This document shows positions 1-7,592 of a DNA stretch of 64,000 nucleotides, piece by piece. How positions within the stretch are numbered: position 1 is the stretch's first letter; every line of letters starts with the position of its first letter. The notes under the pieces are model-generated. The model had not been told where the DNA came from. It saw only the letters and a program-made list of their open reading frames with translations, and made no database searches. The position numbers and the translations under genes were made by a program. The stretch is from Pseudomonadota bacterium. GTDB lineage: Bacteria; Pseudomonadota; Gammaproteobacteria; Burkholderiales; JAKAFK01. The stretch covers positions 1 through 64,000 of the forward strand of contig JAJYKK010000004.1 of NCBI GenBank assembly GCA_021788645.1. Reading direction: 5' to 3'.

Positions 1-238
1 ACACTTGGGAGGCCAAATCATCCTTTTGCCCGGCGCTGCTGACGCGACAGTACACTACCGTATCCCGCTTCTCGGGTGCCGCGCCCATCACGGTGCGCAC
101 GTCCGATTCGTCAAAATAACGGTGCCCAGAAGGAAGGCGCTTCGCCACGATTTTCCCTTCGCGTTCCCAGCGGCGCACCGTCGATGTGGATCGACCGATG
201 CGCCTTGCGAACTCGTGGATGCGATAATTATTAGCCAT
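1..238 (-). CDS. IS607-type serine recombinase (TnpA), N-terminal part, cut by window edge
   Basis: The minus strand reads from an ATG at 236-238 to the window edge without a stop, giving about 79 residues. The first 50 residues are a MerR/excisionase-like winged helix (RIHEFARRIGRSTSTVRRWE, then GKIV and SGHRYFDESDV). A linker leads into YCRVSSAGQKDD, the start of a serine-recombinase catalytic domain; the first Ser of RVSS is the expected nucleophile. A DNA-binding head followed by a resolvase domain is the known layout of IS607-family TnpA. The rest of the gene and any tnpB partner lie outside the window. The ATG is only 32 bases downstream of the Fic stop, so the element's end must lie at or within that neighbour. 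Confidence 0.85.
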   Translation of the reverse strand, partial: MANNYRIHEFARRIGRSTSTVRRWEREGKIVAKRLPSGHRYFDESDVRTVMGAAPEKRDTVVYCRVSSAGQKDDLASQV

Positions 239-270
239 AGTGTGGTATTACACATATATCTGGATAATAA

Positions 271-1068
271 TCAAACATCAGTTGTCATCTCTGCATCCGG
301 ATGGCACCCGGCGAGAAAGCCCATCATCTCCGTGGCATCCTTCGAGAGATAGAAGCGAATCATCTTCTCGTTGAATTCCTGTGCCTTGGCGGCGGGCACG
401 CTAATGGCGTCGATACCGTGCGACATGAGCACGCCATTCATCATGAAGCGCGAGGTGCGCTTGTTACCGTCGAAGAAGAACTGCTGCAATGCGCCGAACA
501 GGAAGAATGCGGTGGCCCGCTCGAACGGCTCGCACTCTTGTAGGGCTGTCACGCCTTCGCTGAACACCCGGTTGAGTTCCGGTGCGCCGGGTAGTGTCGG
601 CAGCGGCGTATAGCGCCCACGCTCACCGAGGCCCACATCCGGGGTGTAGTTCTTCTCCTGACCTTCGCCACGGAACACACCCCATTCCAAGGCTTCCTTG
701 CGAGCGACAATGCCGTTCAGTTCGATAAACACGGTCTTGGTGAGGGAGAACTGGCCGCTCTTGACCATCGCCAGCAGACGTTTGGAGCTTTCCGCTAGGT
801 TCAGAACTTGCTCCTGATCTGAAATCTTCCGTCCGCCGATAGTCACACCGTCCAGCAGGGTCTTGATCTCGGGGAAGGTGAAGGGATTGCCTTCGAGCAC
901 CGAAGCGTCCCAGACAAACTCAGCCAACATCCTGTGGAAGCGGAAGCAGACCCGCTCAAGTGAGTGTGACGGGATAGAAGTCGGCACTGCCGACCTGTCC
1001 CACCGGAAGCCAAGCGCCTCAAAGAGAGTCATATCGCGACACCTATCAATCACTGAATACGGGTTCAT
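271..1068 (-). CDS. Fic-family protein with altered catalytic motif
   Basis: 265 residues from the ATG at 1066-1068 (upstream TTG or ATG at 1077 are possible). Fic proteins usually transfer AMP or another phosphate-containing group to target proteins through HxFx(D/E)GNGRxxR. Here the core is QFFFDGNKRTSR, so the base His is Gln at about residue 196 while the GN and both Arg remain. An inhibitory-helix-like segment ASVLEGNPFT lies near residue 58, giving the typical SxxEGN-first layout of self-inhibited (class II) Fic proteins. It sits next to an IS607-type recombinase and could be a passenger or an older island gene. Family membership is clear; enzymatic activity is doubtful. Confidence 0.8.
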   Translation of the reverse strand: MNPYSVIDRCRDMTLFEALGFRWDRSAVPTSIPSHSLERVCFRFHRMLAEFVWDASVLEGNPFTFPEIKTLLDGVTIGGRKISDQEQVLNLAESSKRLLAMVKSGQFSLTKTVFIELNGIVARKEALEWGVFRGEGQEKNYTPDVGLGERGRYTPLPTLPGAPELNRVFSEGVTALQECEPFERATAFFLFGALQQFFFDGNKRTSRFMMNGVLMSHGIDAISVPAAKAQEFNEKMIRFYLSKDATEMMGFLAGCHPDAEMTTDV

Positions 1069-1425
1069 GGTAACCATACGTTGCGCTCGCGCCAATCACA
1101 AAACACGATATTGGCGTGATCGCAGGCCGGTGCGACGGCGCCACGTTTCGGTTACGGGAATCGGGTACCCGACATGGGGCCCCCGCGAAGATCAGTCCCG
1201 CCCCTGCGCCGCCTGGACAGGATCCTGCCGCTTGCGGACATGACCGCAGGGCGTGCTTCACCGGCCAACCGGGGGCGGCCGGGGCGTCTTCGCGCCGTTG
1301 CGCCAGGCCGTGCGTTCCGGGCACAGCCCGGCATGGCCCCGCTTCTTCTCGCCTTGCGCCACCTGGCAGCCGTTCGTATTGGCAGGCTTGGAGTCGCTGC
1401 GCGTCGTGCATTATACTCTTGGCCT
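1069..1425. other. Spacer between Fic gene and IS200-type transposase
   Basis: No convincing gene. It should contain the outer end of the IS200-like element, but I could not identify a clear end hairpin. The only clear signal is a promoter at its right end (1388-1417). Confidence 0.4.
1388..1417 (+). promoter_or_regulatory. Candidate sigma70 promoter of tnpA, close to start codon
   Basis: TTGGAG at 1388-1393 and TATACT at 1412-1417 are separated by 18 bases. The ATG of the transposase begins 8 bases after the -10 box, so a transcript from here would have almost no 5' leader. Confidence 0.45.
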
Positions 1426-1839
1426 ATGAGTGATGAAAACGATATTCGACACGGACGACATTGTGTTTTCAAGATGCACGTCCATTTGGTCTTTCTCGCG
1501 AAATATCGCCGCAGCGTCTTCGACGGCGACGCCATCGGCCGGTTGCACGCCATCTTCGCCAATGTCTGCGCCGACTTCGGAGCGCAGCTGATCGAGATGG
1601 ACGGCGAAGACGATCACGTCCATCTGCTGGTCGAGTATCCGCCCAAGGTGGCCGTCTCCAGCCTCGTCAACAGCCTCAAGGGCGTGTCCAGCCGCCTGCT
1701 GCGCAAAGAGCGCCCGGACATCCAGAAGCGCTACTGGAAAGGCGTGCTGTGGTCGCCGTCCTACTTCGCCTCATCATGCGGCGGCGCCCCGATCTCCATG
1801 GTGCGCGAGTACCTCGAGCGGCAGCAGCCCGCGCGCTGA
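1426..1839 (+). CDS. tnpA: IS200/IS605-type HUH transposase (TnpA, Y1)
   Basis: 137 residues, the normal length for IS200-type Y1 transposases, which cut and rejoin single-stranded DNA. The HUH metal motif is DHVHLLVE (His64, His66), and the single catalytic Tyr is expected at about Tyr129 in SMVREYLERQ. The N-terminal half carries the family's H(V/F)HLVFxxKYR signature. The start is the ATG at 1426, directly before this homologous region; an in-frame upstream extension has no family similarity. No tnpB follows, so this would be a stand-alone IS200-like element or a remnant. There is no internal stop, and whether the ends are intact is unknown. Confidence 0.9.
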   Translation: MSDENDIRHGRHCVFKMHVHLVFLAKYRRSVFDGDAIGRLHAIFANVCADFGAQLIEMDGEDDHVHLLVEYPPKVAVSSLVNSLKGVSSRLLRKERPDIQKRYWKGVLWSPSYFASSCGGAPISMVREYLERQQPAR

Positions 1840-2017
1840 AACACCGGGATGGCCGCGCCCTCCAAGGGGGCTGCCATGCGCAGGTCGCAGGCGGGATCGT
1901 GCCAGGCGGGGGGGCGCAAGCGGGCTCGCCGGTTGCGTGCGCCTCCGCGGGGCGAGGGGGTGCGGCGGGGGCCTCGCGGCCATATCCTAAAGTACTTTCA
2001 ATGCGTGCCGTTACTGG

Positions 2018-2045
2018 TTGACTGGCCGAAGTTTCCAATTATAGT
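2018..2045 (+). promoter_or_regulatory. Sigma70 promoter of the ZapB-like gene; leaderless geometry
   Basis: TTGACT at 2018-2023 and TATAGT at 2040-2045 have 16 bases between them, a near-consensus pair. The ATG at 2053 lies about where transcription should begin, so the message may start at its own start codon. Confidence 0.6.
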
Positions 2046-2052
2046 GAAGCCC

Positions 2053-2247
2053 ATGGACGTCGAACTCGATAACTTGGAAGAAAAAATAGGGCAGTTCGTG
2101 GCCCTATGCCATCATTTGCGCGCCGAAAACACGCAGTTGCGGCAGCAGTTGGCGGCCGCGATCAACGAGAACAAGCAGCTGGTCGGCAAGATCGCCGAAT
2201 CCCGAAAACGCCTCGAGGGCTTGCTCGAACGGATTCCGGAGGAGTGA
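2053..2247 (+). CDS. Small coiled-coil protein, TIGR02449 / ZapB-like
   Basis: 64 residues, almost entirely one heptad-patterned helix (LDNLEEKIGQFV, then LRAENTQLRQQL). It matches the short family found directly upstream of zapA in many gammaproteobacteria, which resembles the division protein ZapB. A role at the Z ring next to ZapA is inferred from this context. The ATG is preceded by a promoter rather than a ribosome-binding site. zapA follows 211 bases downstream on the same strand. Confidence 0.8.
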   Translation: MDVELDNLEEKIGQFVALCHHLRAENTQLRQQLAAAINENKQLVGKIAESRKRLEGLLERIPEE

Positions 2248-2458
2248 TCAACACGGCTTTGGCGGTGCGGCCGCCCTCGGCCGATGCGCGGTGGACGCTT
2301 CTGGCGGGCGTGAGGCGCCGGCAGGGGGCGTCAACCGCCGCCAGCGGGAAGCGTTCCGACGCTTCGCGAAAAGCCCGGCATTCGCGCGCGGCGCGCACGA
2401 GATTAAGGGGGGCGCTGGGGACAGCGGCCATGCTTGAATACGTTTTTTGGGACAAAGA

Positions 2459-2770
2459 ATGAACGCCGACACGAAAAGCATGGATGTAACGATCATGGGG
2501 CGCGAGTTTCGGGTCGCCTGCCCCGAGCATGAGCAGCCGGCGCTGCTCGCCTCGGTCGATTATCTCGAGCGCCGCATGCGCGAGATTCGCGACTCCGGCA
2601 AGGTGATCGGCATCGAGCGCATCGCCATCATGGCGGCGCTGTACATTGCGCACGAACACCTGACCGCCCCGGGGTACGACGACTTTGATGTCGGGGATTT
2701 TCGGCGTAGAATAAGATCCATGCAGGCCACGATCGATCGCGCCATGTCGGAGCAGGATTCGCTGTTCTGA
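2459..2770 (+). CDS. zapA: Cell division protein ZapA
   Basis: 103 residues. ZapA binds and bundles FtsZ filaments at midcell. The N-terminal part shows the family fold (VTIMGREFRVACPEHEQ, then LERRMREIRDS) followed by IERIAIMAALYIAHE and a C-terminal helix used for dimerisation. The ATG at 2459 is chosen over an upstream TTG because it starts directly before the conserved domain. zapA, 6S RNA and the 5-formyltetrahydrofolate cyclo-ligase gene occur here in the classic gammaproteobacterial order. Confidence 0.9.
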   Translation: MNADTKSMDVTIMGREFRVACPEHEQPALLASVDYLERRMREIRDSGKVIGIERIAIMAALYIAHEHLTAPGYDDFDVGDFRRRIRSMQATIDRAMSEQDSLF

Positions 2771-2805
2771 CGCTGTGCGGCGGGCGTGCGCAGGTTCGGT
2801 TTCGG

Positions 2806-2988
2806 GTTGTCCCCTGCGGTGTTTGTCAAGACTATTGATGCTTTGAACCAACAGTCTTTTAGACGTGGTTGCGAGCTAAAGGAGTGCTGTTGTGCGCGTC
2901 CGATCGGATGTGCCTGATGCATTCGGCGAGCGACCCCCTTGAACCCAAGGTTCAAGAGATGATGGTCTGACGGCATTCGCGGGGGGCT
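2806..2988 (+). ncRNA. ssrS: 6S RNA
   Basis: 6S RNA binds sigma70-RNA polymerase in stationary phase and imitates an open promoter. The terminal stem pairs CCCCTGCG (2811-2818) with CGCGGGGG (2979-2986). The highly conserved 3' part CTTGAACCCAAGGTTCAAG (2939-2957) is present, followed by the GGTCTGACGGCATTC region. Length is about 183 bases, as in Escherichia coli, and the position between zapA and the fau homologue is the standard one. Exact ends are estimates. Confidence 0.9.
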
Positions 2989-3037
2989 TCCTTCTCGCCC
3001 TGGGGCGTCCTTCTTCATTTCCACCTTCGAGCCCCTC

Positions 3038-3622
3038 TTGGACAAACGGGAATTGCGCCGCCTCTTGCGCGCGAAGCGCAATGCGCTCACGCCGCGTCAG
3101 CGGCGGGTGGCCGCCGAGCGCCTCGTGCATGCGGCGTTGGCGGCGGGCCTGCTGCTCGGGCACCGCCGGCTTGGATTCTACGTTCCTTTCGACGGCGAGA
3201 TGGATCCGTTGCCGTTGCTCAATCGCGCGCTCTGGCTCAAGAAAAGGTGCTACCTCCCGGTCGTCCCGCAGGGGCGCGCGAAGCGGCTCGCCTTTACCCG
3301 GGTGAGCGCGCGCAGGAGCTGGTACCTGAACCGCTTCGGCATCCAGGAGCACTTCTCGCCGCGCCCCGTGCGCGCCCGCCAGCTCGACGTGGTGTTCGTG
3401 CCGCTCGTGGGTTTCGACGACGCGGGTCATCGGCTGGGGTTCGGCGGCGGGTTCTATGACACGAGCCTCGCGCACCTGGCGCGCCGCCGTGCCTGGCGCA
3501 AGCCCCGGGTGATCGGCGTGGCCTTCGAATGCCAGCGCGTGTCCCGGTTGCCGCACGAGGCCTGGGACATCCCGCTGGACGCCGTGCTCACCGAGGTGGG
3601 GCTGCACCGATTCCGGCGCTGA
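3038..3622 (+). CDS. fau: 5-formyltetrahydrofolate cyclo-ligase
   Basis: 194 residues. The enzyme converts 5-formyl-tetrahydrofolate to 5,10-methenyl-tetrahydrofolate with ATP, returning a stored folate to one-carbon metabolism. The N-terminal KRELRRLLRAKRNAL contains basic residues of the nucleotide-binding region, and the C-terminal half has the loop RLGFGGGFYD typical of the family, preceded by VVFVPLVGFD. The start is a TTG at 3038; no ATG lies in a better position. It directly follows 6S RNA, a conserved pairing in which the RNA and this mRNA are often cotranscribed. Confidence 0.9.
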   Translation: MDKRELRRLLRAKRNALTPRQRRVAAERLVHAALAAGLLLGHRRLGFYVPFDGEMDPLPLLNRALWLKKRCYLPVVPQGRAKRLAFTRVSARRSWYLNRFGIQEHFSPRPVRARQLDVVFVPLVGFDDAGHRLGFGGGFYDTSLAHLARRRAWRKPRVIGVAFECQRVSRLPHEAWDIPLDAVLTEVGLHRFRR

Positions 3623-3667
3623 GTTCGCCGCGCCCTGCGCACAACGACACATCCTGGAGACCAGAAA

Positions 3668-4342
3668 ATGGAAGAACTCGAGCTCGTCAGCTTCAAATTG
3701 TGCCCGTTTGTCCAGCGCTCGGTGATCACCCTGCTGTACAAGGATGTGCCTTTCAAGCTGACATATATCGATTTGGCCCACCGGCCCGAGTGGTTTCGCC
3801 GGCTTTCGCCGCTCGGCAAGGTTCCCCTGCTCAAGGTGGGCGAACGGGCCGTATTGTTCGAGTCCGCGGTCATCAACGAGTACCTGGACGAGACCACGCC
3901 CCCGTCCCTGCATCCGGAAGATCCGCTCGCGCGTGCCGTCAACCGCGCCTGGATCGAATTCGGTTCGGCCTGTCTGATGGATCTGTATCGGTTCACCACG
4001 GCCGCCGACGCGTCGGCCTATGAGGAGCAAAGGCAGGCCCTGACGGAGAAGATGCGCCGGCTGGAGGAGGGCGTCGCGCCGGCGCCCTATTTCAACGGCC
4101 CGAACTTTTCCTTGGCCGACGCCGCCCTCGCCCCCTTGTTGACGCGCCTTGACCTGCTGAACCGAACCCACCAGTTCTTCGACCCGTCCGCATTTCCTCG
4201 GCTGGCCGCCTGGACGCGCGCCTTGACCGACCTGGAGGCCGTGCGCCATTCGGTGGTGCCCGACTTCGCGTCCCTGTACCTGGATTTTCTCCGAACCCGG
4301 GGAGGGCACTTCGCCACGTTCCTGCCGGCCGCGCCACTCTGA
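3668..4342 (+). CDS. Glutathione S-transferase family protein
   Basis: 224 residues with a thioredoxin-like N-terminal domain (about 1-80) and an all-helical C-terminal domain. CPFVQR at residues 12-17 places a Cys where omega-type GSTs have their catalytic Cys, so thiol transfer or dehydroascorbate-reductase-like chemistry is more likely than classic conjugation. PLGKVPLLK and FESAVINEYLDE form the glutathione site. ATG follows a good GGAGA-type site. The substrate is unknown. A gshA gene for glutathione precursor synthesis lies further along the window. Confidence 0.85.
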   Translation: MEELELVSFKLCPFVQRSVITLLYKDVPFKLTYIDLAHRPEWFRRLSPLGKVPLLKVGERAVLFESAVINEYLDETTPPSLHPEDPLARAVNRAWIEFGSACLMDLYRFTTAADASAYEEQRQALTEKMRRLEEGVAPAPYFNGPNFSLADAALAPLLTRLDLLNRTHQFFDPSAFPRLAAWTRALTDLEAVRHSVVPDFASLYLDFLRTRGGHFATFLPAAPL

Positions 4343-4442
4343 CGCCCAGGCAGCCTGGATAGCCAGGCGCGGTTCGCCAACGGCGCGCCCTTGCCTTGCG
4401 GCCGGCAACCCCAACGCCATTCCCCGACGAAGGAACTAGCCG

Positions 4443-4898
4443 ATGCGATACTGGTTGATGAAGTCCGAGCCCTCCGACGTGAGCATTGACGACCTGGGCG
4501 CCCTGCCGGGGCAGCGCGTGGCCTGGTACGGCGTGCGCAATTATCAGGCGCGAAATTTCATGCGTGACCAGATGCGCGTGGGCGACCAGGTTTTTTTCTA
4601 CCATTCGAATTGCGAGGAGCCGGGCATCGCCGGGCTTGCGGCGGTGTGCACGCGGGCCTATCCGGATGCGACCCAATTCGATCCGGCCAACAAGTACTAC
4701 GACCCCAAGGCGACGCTCGAGTCGCCGCGCTGGTTCAACGTCGACGTGAAGCTGGTGCGGAAGACCCGGCTCATCGGCCTCAAGGAACTGCGCGGCCATC
4801 CGGCACTCGCCCACATGCGCATCCTGCAGAAGGGCAACCGCCTGTCCATCACGCCGGTGGACCCGGCCGAGTGGAAATTCATTACCGCGCTCCTGTGA
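4443..4898 (+). CDS. EVE domain protein
   Basis: 151 residues, one EVE domain (PUA-like fold). The N-terminal YWLMKSEPSD and the segments WYGVRNYQARNFMRD and GDQVFFYHSN are hallmark parts of the ligand pocket. EVE proteins bind modified bases in DNA or RNA; the cellular target here is not known. A ribosome-binding site (GAAGGA) precedes the ATG. No restriction genes adjoin it, so a housekeeping role as in other proteobacteria is likely. Confidence 0.9.
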   Translation: MRYWLMKSEPSDVSIDDLGALPGQRVAWYGVRNYQARNFMRDQMRVGDQVFFYHSNCEEPGIAGLAAVCTRAYPDATQFDPANKYYDPKATLESPRWFNVDVKLVRKTRLIGLKELRGHPALAHMRILQKGNRLSITPVDPAEWKFITALL

Positions 4899-4943
4899 GG
4901 GCGTCGGCACAAGGCCCGTTGCCCTTGCGCAGGCGGCGGCGCC

Positions 4944-5681
4944 TCAGCGGCTGGCCTCGTTGTACAGATCGATGCAGCGCTTCAACGTCTGGGCCGCGTT
5001 GGCCGGGTTCGTGACCGTGCAGCCCGCGCCGAGCGCCGCGGCTCCCGTGCCGGCGGCCGGAGCAGGCGACGGCCCCGGCGCCGGCCCGGATGCCGCGATG
5101 GGGCGCCGTTTCGCCTGCGCCGTCCTGAGGTGCTGGTACTCGCTGCGCAGCTTGCGGTTCTCCTGCTCAAGGCGCAGATTCTGCTCTTGCAGCGCGTTCA
5201 AGGCGTTGCCGGGACGCGGCGCCAGCAGGCGGTGGATGAGGCCCAGTACGCCCAGCAGGATCAAGGCGGCGATGAGTCCCGCGGCGGCGAGGAGGACCCT
5301 TTTCTTCGTGAAGAGGGTCCGCGAGGGATGCTCCTCGGTGCCCGCATCCTCTTCTTCGGTCCCGCGTGTGCCGGGACCCGGAACCCCCATCGTCGCGTCG
5401 GCGGCCTCAGCCGCCGCGTCCCCCTCTTCGAGCGAATCCGATGCCGGGGGGCGCCTGACGATGCGCACGAGGATGGCCTTGAGCCGGCCGAGGAGCCCGG
5501 GGCGCAGCGGCGCCTCGGCCTCGTCGGCCTCGTCTTCCGCGGCGGGCATTGCAGCCGTCACGTCCGCGGCTTCGGCCGGCAGGTCGAGCTCCTCCACCGG
5601 TGTAGCCGCATCCGCCTCCGTGAGCTCCCGGGACAGGATTCGCGCCTTGAGGCGCGCCAGAAACGACAAGAGCTTGCGCAT
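4944..5681 (-). CDS. Membrane-anchored coiled-coil protein of unknown function
   Basis: 245 residues, not recognised. Residues about 1-120 are an acidic, Ala/Glu-rich cytoplasmic part containing two basic amphipathic pieces (RLKARILSR and LKAILVRIVRR). One membrane helix follows at about 130-152 (VLLAAAGLIAALILLGVLGL). A short coiled coil (LQEQNLRLEQENRKLR), a Pro/Ala/Gly linker and a C-terminal block with two Cys (GCTVTN and KRCIDLYNE) lie on the other side of the membrane. The layout suggests an inner-membrane scaffold with a periplasmic tail. The gene is convergent with the EVE gene. Confidence 0.6.
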   Translation of the reverse strand: MRKLLSFLARLKARILSRELTEADAATPVEELDLPAEAADVTAAMPAAEDEADEAEAPLRPGLLGRLKAILVRIVRRPPASDSLEEGDAAAEAADATMGVPGPGTRGTEEEDAGTEEHPSRTLFTKKRVLLAAAGLIAALILLGVLGLIHRLLAPRPGNALNALQEQNLRLEQENRKLRSEYQHLRTAQAKRRPIAASGPAPGPSPAPAAGTGAAALGAGCTVTNPANAAQTLKRCIDLYNEASR

Positions 5682-6059
5682 GCACGACGTCCAGGCTGCT
5701 TCGCCGACGGGGATCCGCGGCTCCCGTGCCCGATGGTGCGGGGAGAGCGATGCGCCGGCGGGAAGATTGATGGCTCAAAAAATCCCTTTACGGCAATTGC
5801 GGCAGTTTTCGGCGCTCCTTGAGTTCCGCGGCGCCCGGAAGGGAGTGGCGTCGAGGCGGCAATGCGCCCTCGCCTCCCCGGAAACCTTGGCGGCCGCCTC
5901 GCATTTGAGGCCATCGGGGCGTCCAATCTGGCCTATCCTTAGGAGGTTCGTTTCTGGTCCAGACGGCGAGGCGGCCAAACCGGCAGGCGGGCTGTCCCCA
6001 CCCTGCGCGCCGTCCGGCGTCTTCTGATCAACCCGCGTGTCCGGGAAAGGAGGGGTGCC
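5682..6059. other. Intergenic region
   Basis: No gene, RNA or clear promoter recognised. It ends in a strong ribosome-binding site (AAAGGAGGGG) that belongs to the next gene. Confidence 0.5.
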
Positions 6060-6530
6060 ATGTCAGTCCATGCGATTCCCGAAGGCTATCGCAGCGTTAC
6101 GCCGTACCTGGGTGTCAGGGGTGCGGCGGAGGCTATCGAGCATTACAAACGGGCGTTGGGCGCCGTCGAACTGTTTCGCCTGAGCACGCCCACCGGCGGC
6201 GTCGGCCATGCTGAGCTCATGGTTGGGGATTCGCGCATCATGCTGGCGGACGAGCGCCCGGAGGGCGTGCTGCGAAGCCCCTTGACGCTGGGCGGGACCG
6301 CCATAGGCCTGCACGTCTATGTCGAGGACGTGGACGCCCGTTTTGCGCGGGCGATCGAGGCGGGCGCCAAGGTCATCAGCCCGGTAAAGGATCAATTCTA
6401 CGGGGACCGCACAGGAACCCTCGAGGACCCCTTCGGGCATGTCTGGACGCTCGCCACGCACAAGGAGGACCTGTCGCCGGAGGAAATCGCCAAACGGGCC
6501 GAGGCTTTCTTCAAGCCGGGCGGGGAATGA
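6060..6530 (+). CDS. VOC (glyoxalase/PhnB-like) family protein
   Basis: 156 residues. The sequence YRSVTPYLGVRGAAEAIEHYKRALGA begins a PhnB-type vicinal oxygen chelate domain, and DRTGTLEDPFGHVWTLATHKED closes it. Two paired beta-alpha-beta units are visible. Such proteins bind a metal and small substrates; the conserved metal positions are not all clear here and the substrate cannot be named. The start has an excellent ribosome-binding site. Three consecutive GC hairpins lie just downstream. Confidence 0.85.
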   Translation: MSVHAIPEGYRSVTPYLGVRGAAEAIEHYKRALGAVELFRLSTPTGGVGHAELMVGDSRIMLADERPEGVLRSPLTLGGTAIGLHVYVEDVDARFARAIEAGAKVISPVKDQFYGDRTGTLEDPFGHVWTLATHKEDLSPEEIAKRAEAFFKPGGE

Positions 6531-6543
6531 GCCGTCGCATGGC

Positions 6544-6619
6544 GCGGCGCCCCGATCGGCGCCGCATGGCCGCGCCCGGGCCTCGCCGTCAGGCGAGGCG
6601 GCCGCCCGCTGCAGGCGGC
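6544..6619. repeat. Three tandem GC-rich hairpins
   Basis: Perfect stems GCGGCGCC/GGCGCCGC (6544-6551 with 6558-6565), GCCTCGCC/GGCGAGGC (6580-6587 with 6592-6599) and GCCGCC/GGCGGC (6601-6606 with 6614-6619) follow the VOC gene. None has a T-tract, so they are not standard terminators. Confidence 0.6.
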
Positions 6620-6794
6620 GAGCCATGATGGCCTTCGGCCACGACGGGATGACAACGCGCCAGGCTTAATCTAGCGCTGGGCCGGAGCGGACGCCCGTTA
6701 GGTGGCGCCTGCCGCTCAGCCCGCAAGCGCCTCCCGGCGCGCCGGACCGCCGAGTCGTCTCGGGCGGTGCGCAAAATCCGCGGCCGCGGCTCGA

Positions 6795-7181
6795 TTACAT
6801 CTGTTCCCAGGGCAGCCCCTCGAAGCGCCAGCCGTTTTGCGAGCCGCGATGGTGGTTCTCGTCGAGCTCGCCCTCGAACCCGTGAAGGACGTTGAAGACG
6901 CTGGTGAAGCCGGCGTCCTCCAGCGTGTGGCCGGCTTCCACCGAGCGCTTGCCGCTGCGGCAGATGAGGAGCACGGGCCGGTTGGTGGACGCGGCCTTCT
7001 TCACGTGGGCCACGAAGTCGGGATTGATCTCCCAGTTGGGACCGTCATTCCAGGGGATGGAGATGGCGTCCTTGGGGTGTCCGACGAACAGGTATTCCAT
7101 TTCGCTTCTGACATCGATGAAGACCGCATCGATGTTGTTCTCCAGGAATTCAAAAGCATCCTTCGGCGATAGGTGCTGCAT
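6795..7181 (-). CDS. Rhodanese-like sulfurtransferase
   Basis: 128 residues, a single rhodanese domain. The active loop is CRSGKRS with Cys74 as the sulfur carrier, and DVRSEMEYLFVGHPKDAISIPW is the typical CH2A-like start. The start is the ATG at 7179-7181, preceded by GCAGGAGA. No signal peptide is visible, so it should act in the cytoplasm. In a sulfur oxidiser it may handle sulfane sulfur, but no other sulfur gene adjoins it, so this is only context. Confidence 0.9.
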   Translation of the reverse strand: MQHLSPKDAFEFLENNIDAVFIDVRSEMEYLFVGHPKDAISIPWNDGPNWEINPDFVAHVKKAASTNRPVLLICRSGKRSVEAGHTLEDAGFTSVFNVLHGFEGELDENHHRGSQNGWRFEGLPWEQM

Positions 7182-7225
7182 GTGCCTTCTCCTGCAAGGG
7201 CGGCCCCTCGGTGGGCCCATGTCTG

Positions 7226-7369
7226 TCAGTGTCTGCCGGCGCGCTTTTTCTTGAGCTTGAATGCGGCCCAGTACAGCAGCAGCTTGAAAAGCGCTACCGC
7301 GGCAACTGCGACGCTCGCCGTGAGGATGAAGGACGCGAGCATCGCAAGGAGGGTGAGGGCGGCGGTCAT
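7226..7369 (-). CDS. Small membrane protein, 47 residues
   Basis: Starts at the ATG at 7367-7369 and encodes a hydrophobic helix over about residues 5-37 followed by a basic tail (KLKKKRAGRH). The basic C-terminus should remain in the cytoplasm. It lies 44 bases upstream of the rhodanese gene on the same strand and may be cotranscribed. No good ribosome-binding site is visible, so the call is tentative; no homologous family is recognised. Confidence 0.4.
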   Translation of the reverse strand: MTAALTLLAMLASFILTASVAVAAVALFKLLLYWAAFKLKKKRAGRH

Positions 7370-7592
7370 TCTGGTTGTTGGACTGGATGCGCGCCATCCG
7401 GCGGCGGGCGGGCGCCCATCGATGACGAGCTAGTCTCCGATCCGCAACATGAATTATTATATCCCCAGGCGCGTGAAGAATTTTAACGCGAAACGGCCCC
7501 CTCGTCTTGCGAATCCGGGACGAGGACGGCGCCGAACGATCCGCCTTGTTCAACGCCTGCGTCCGTGCACGCGACAACCTTCCCGGCAAACC

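Noticed and set aside
7380-7592. Riboswitch (SAM, SAH or cobalamin) upstream of metH
   Set aside because: Only a single short hairpin at 7500-7525; none of the conserved cores of these riboswitches could be found.
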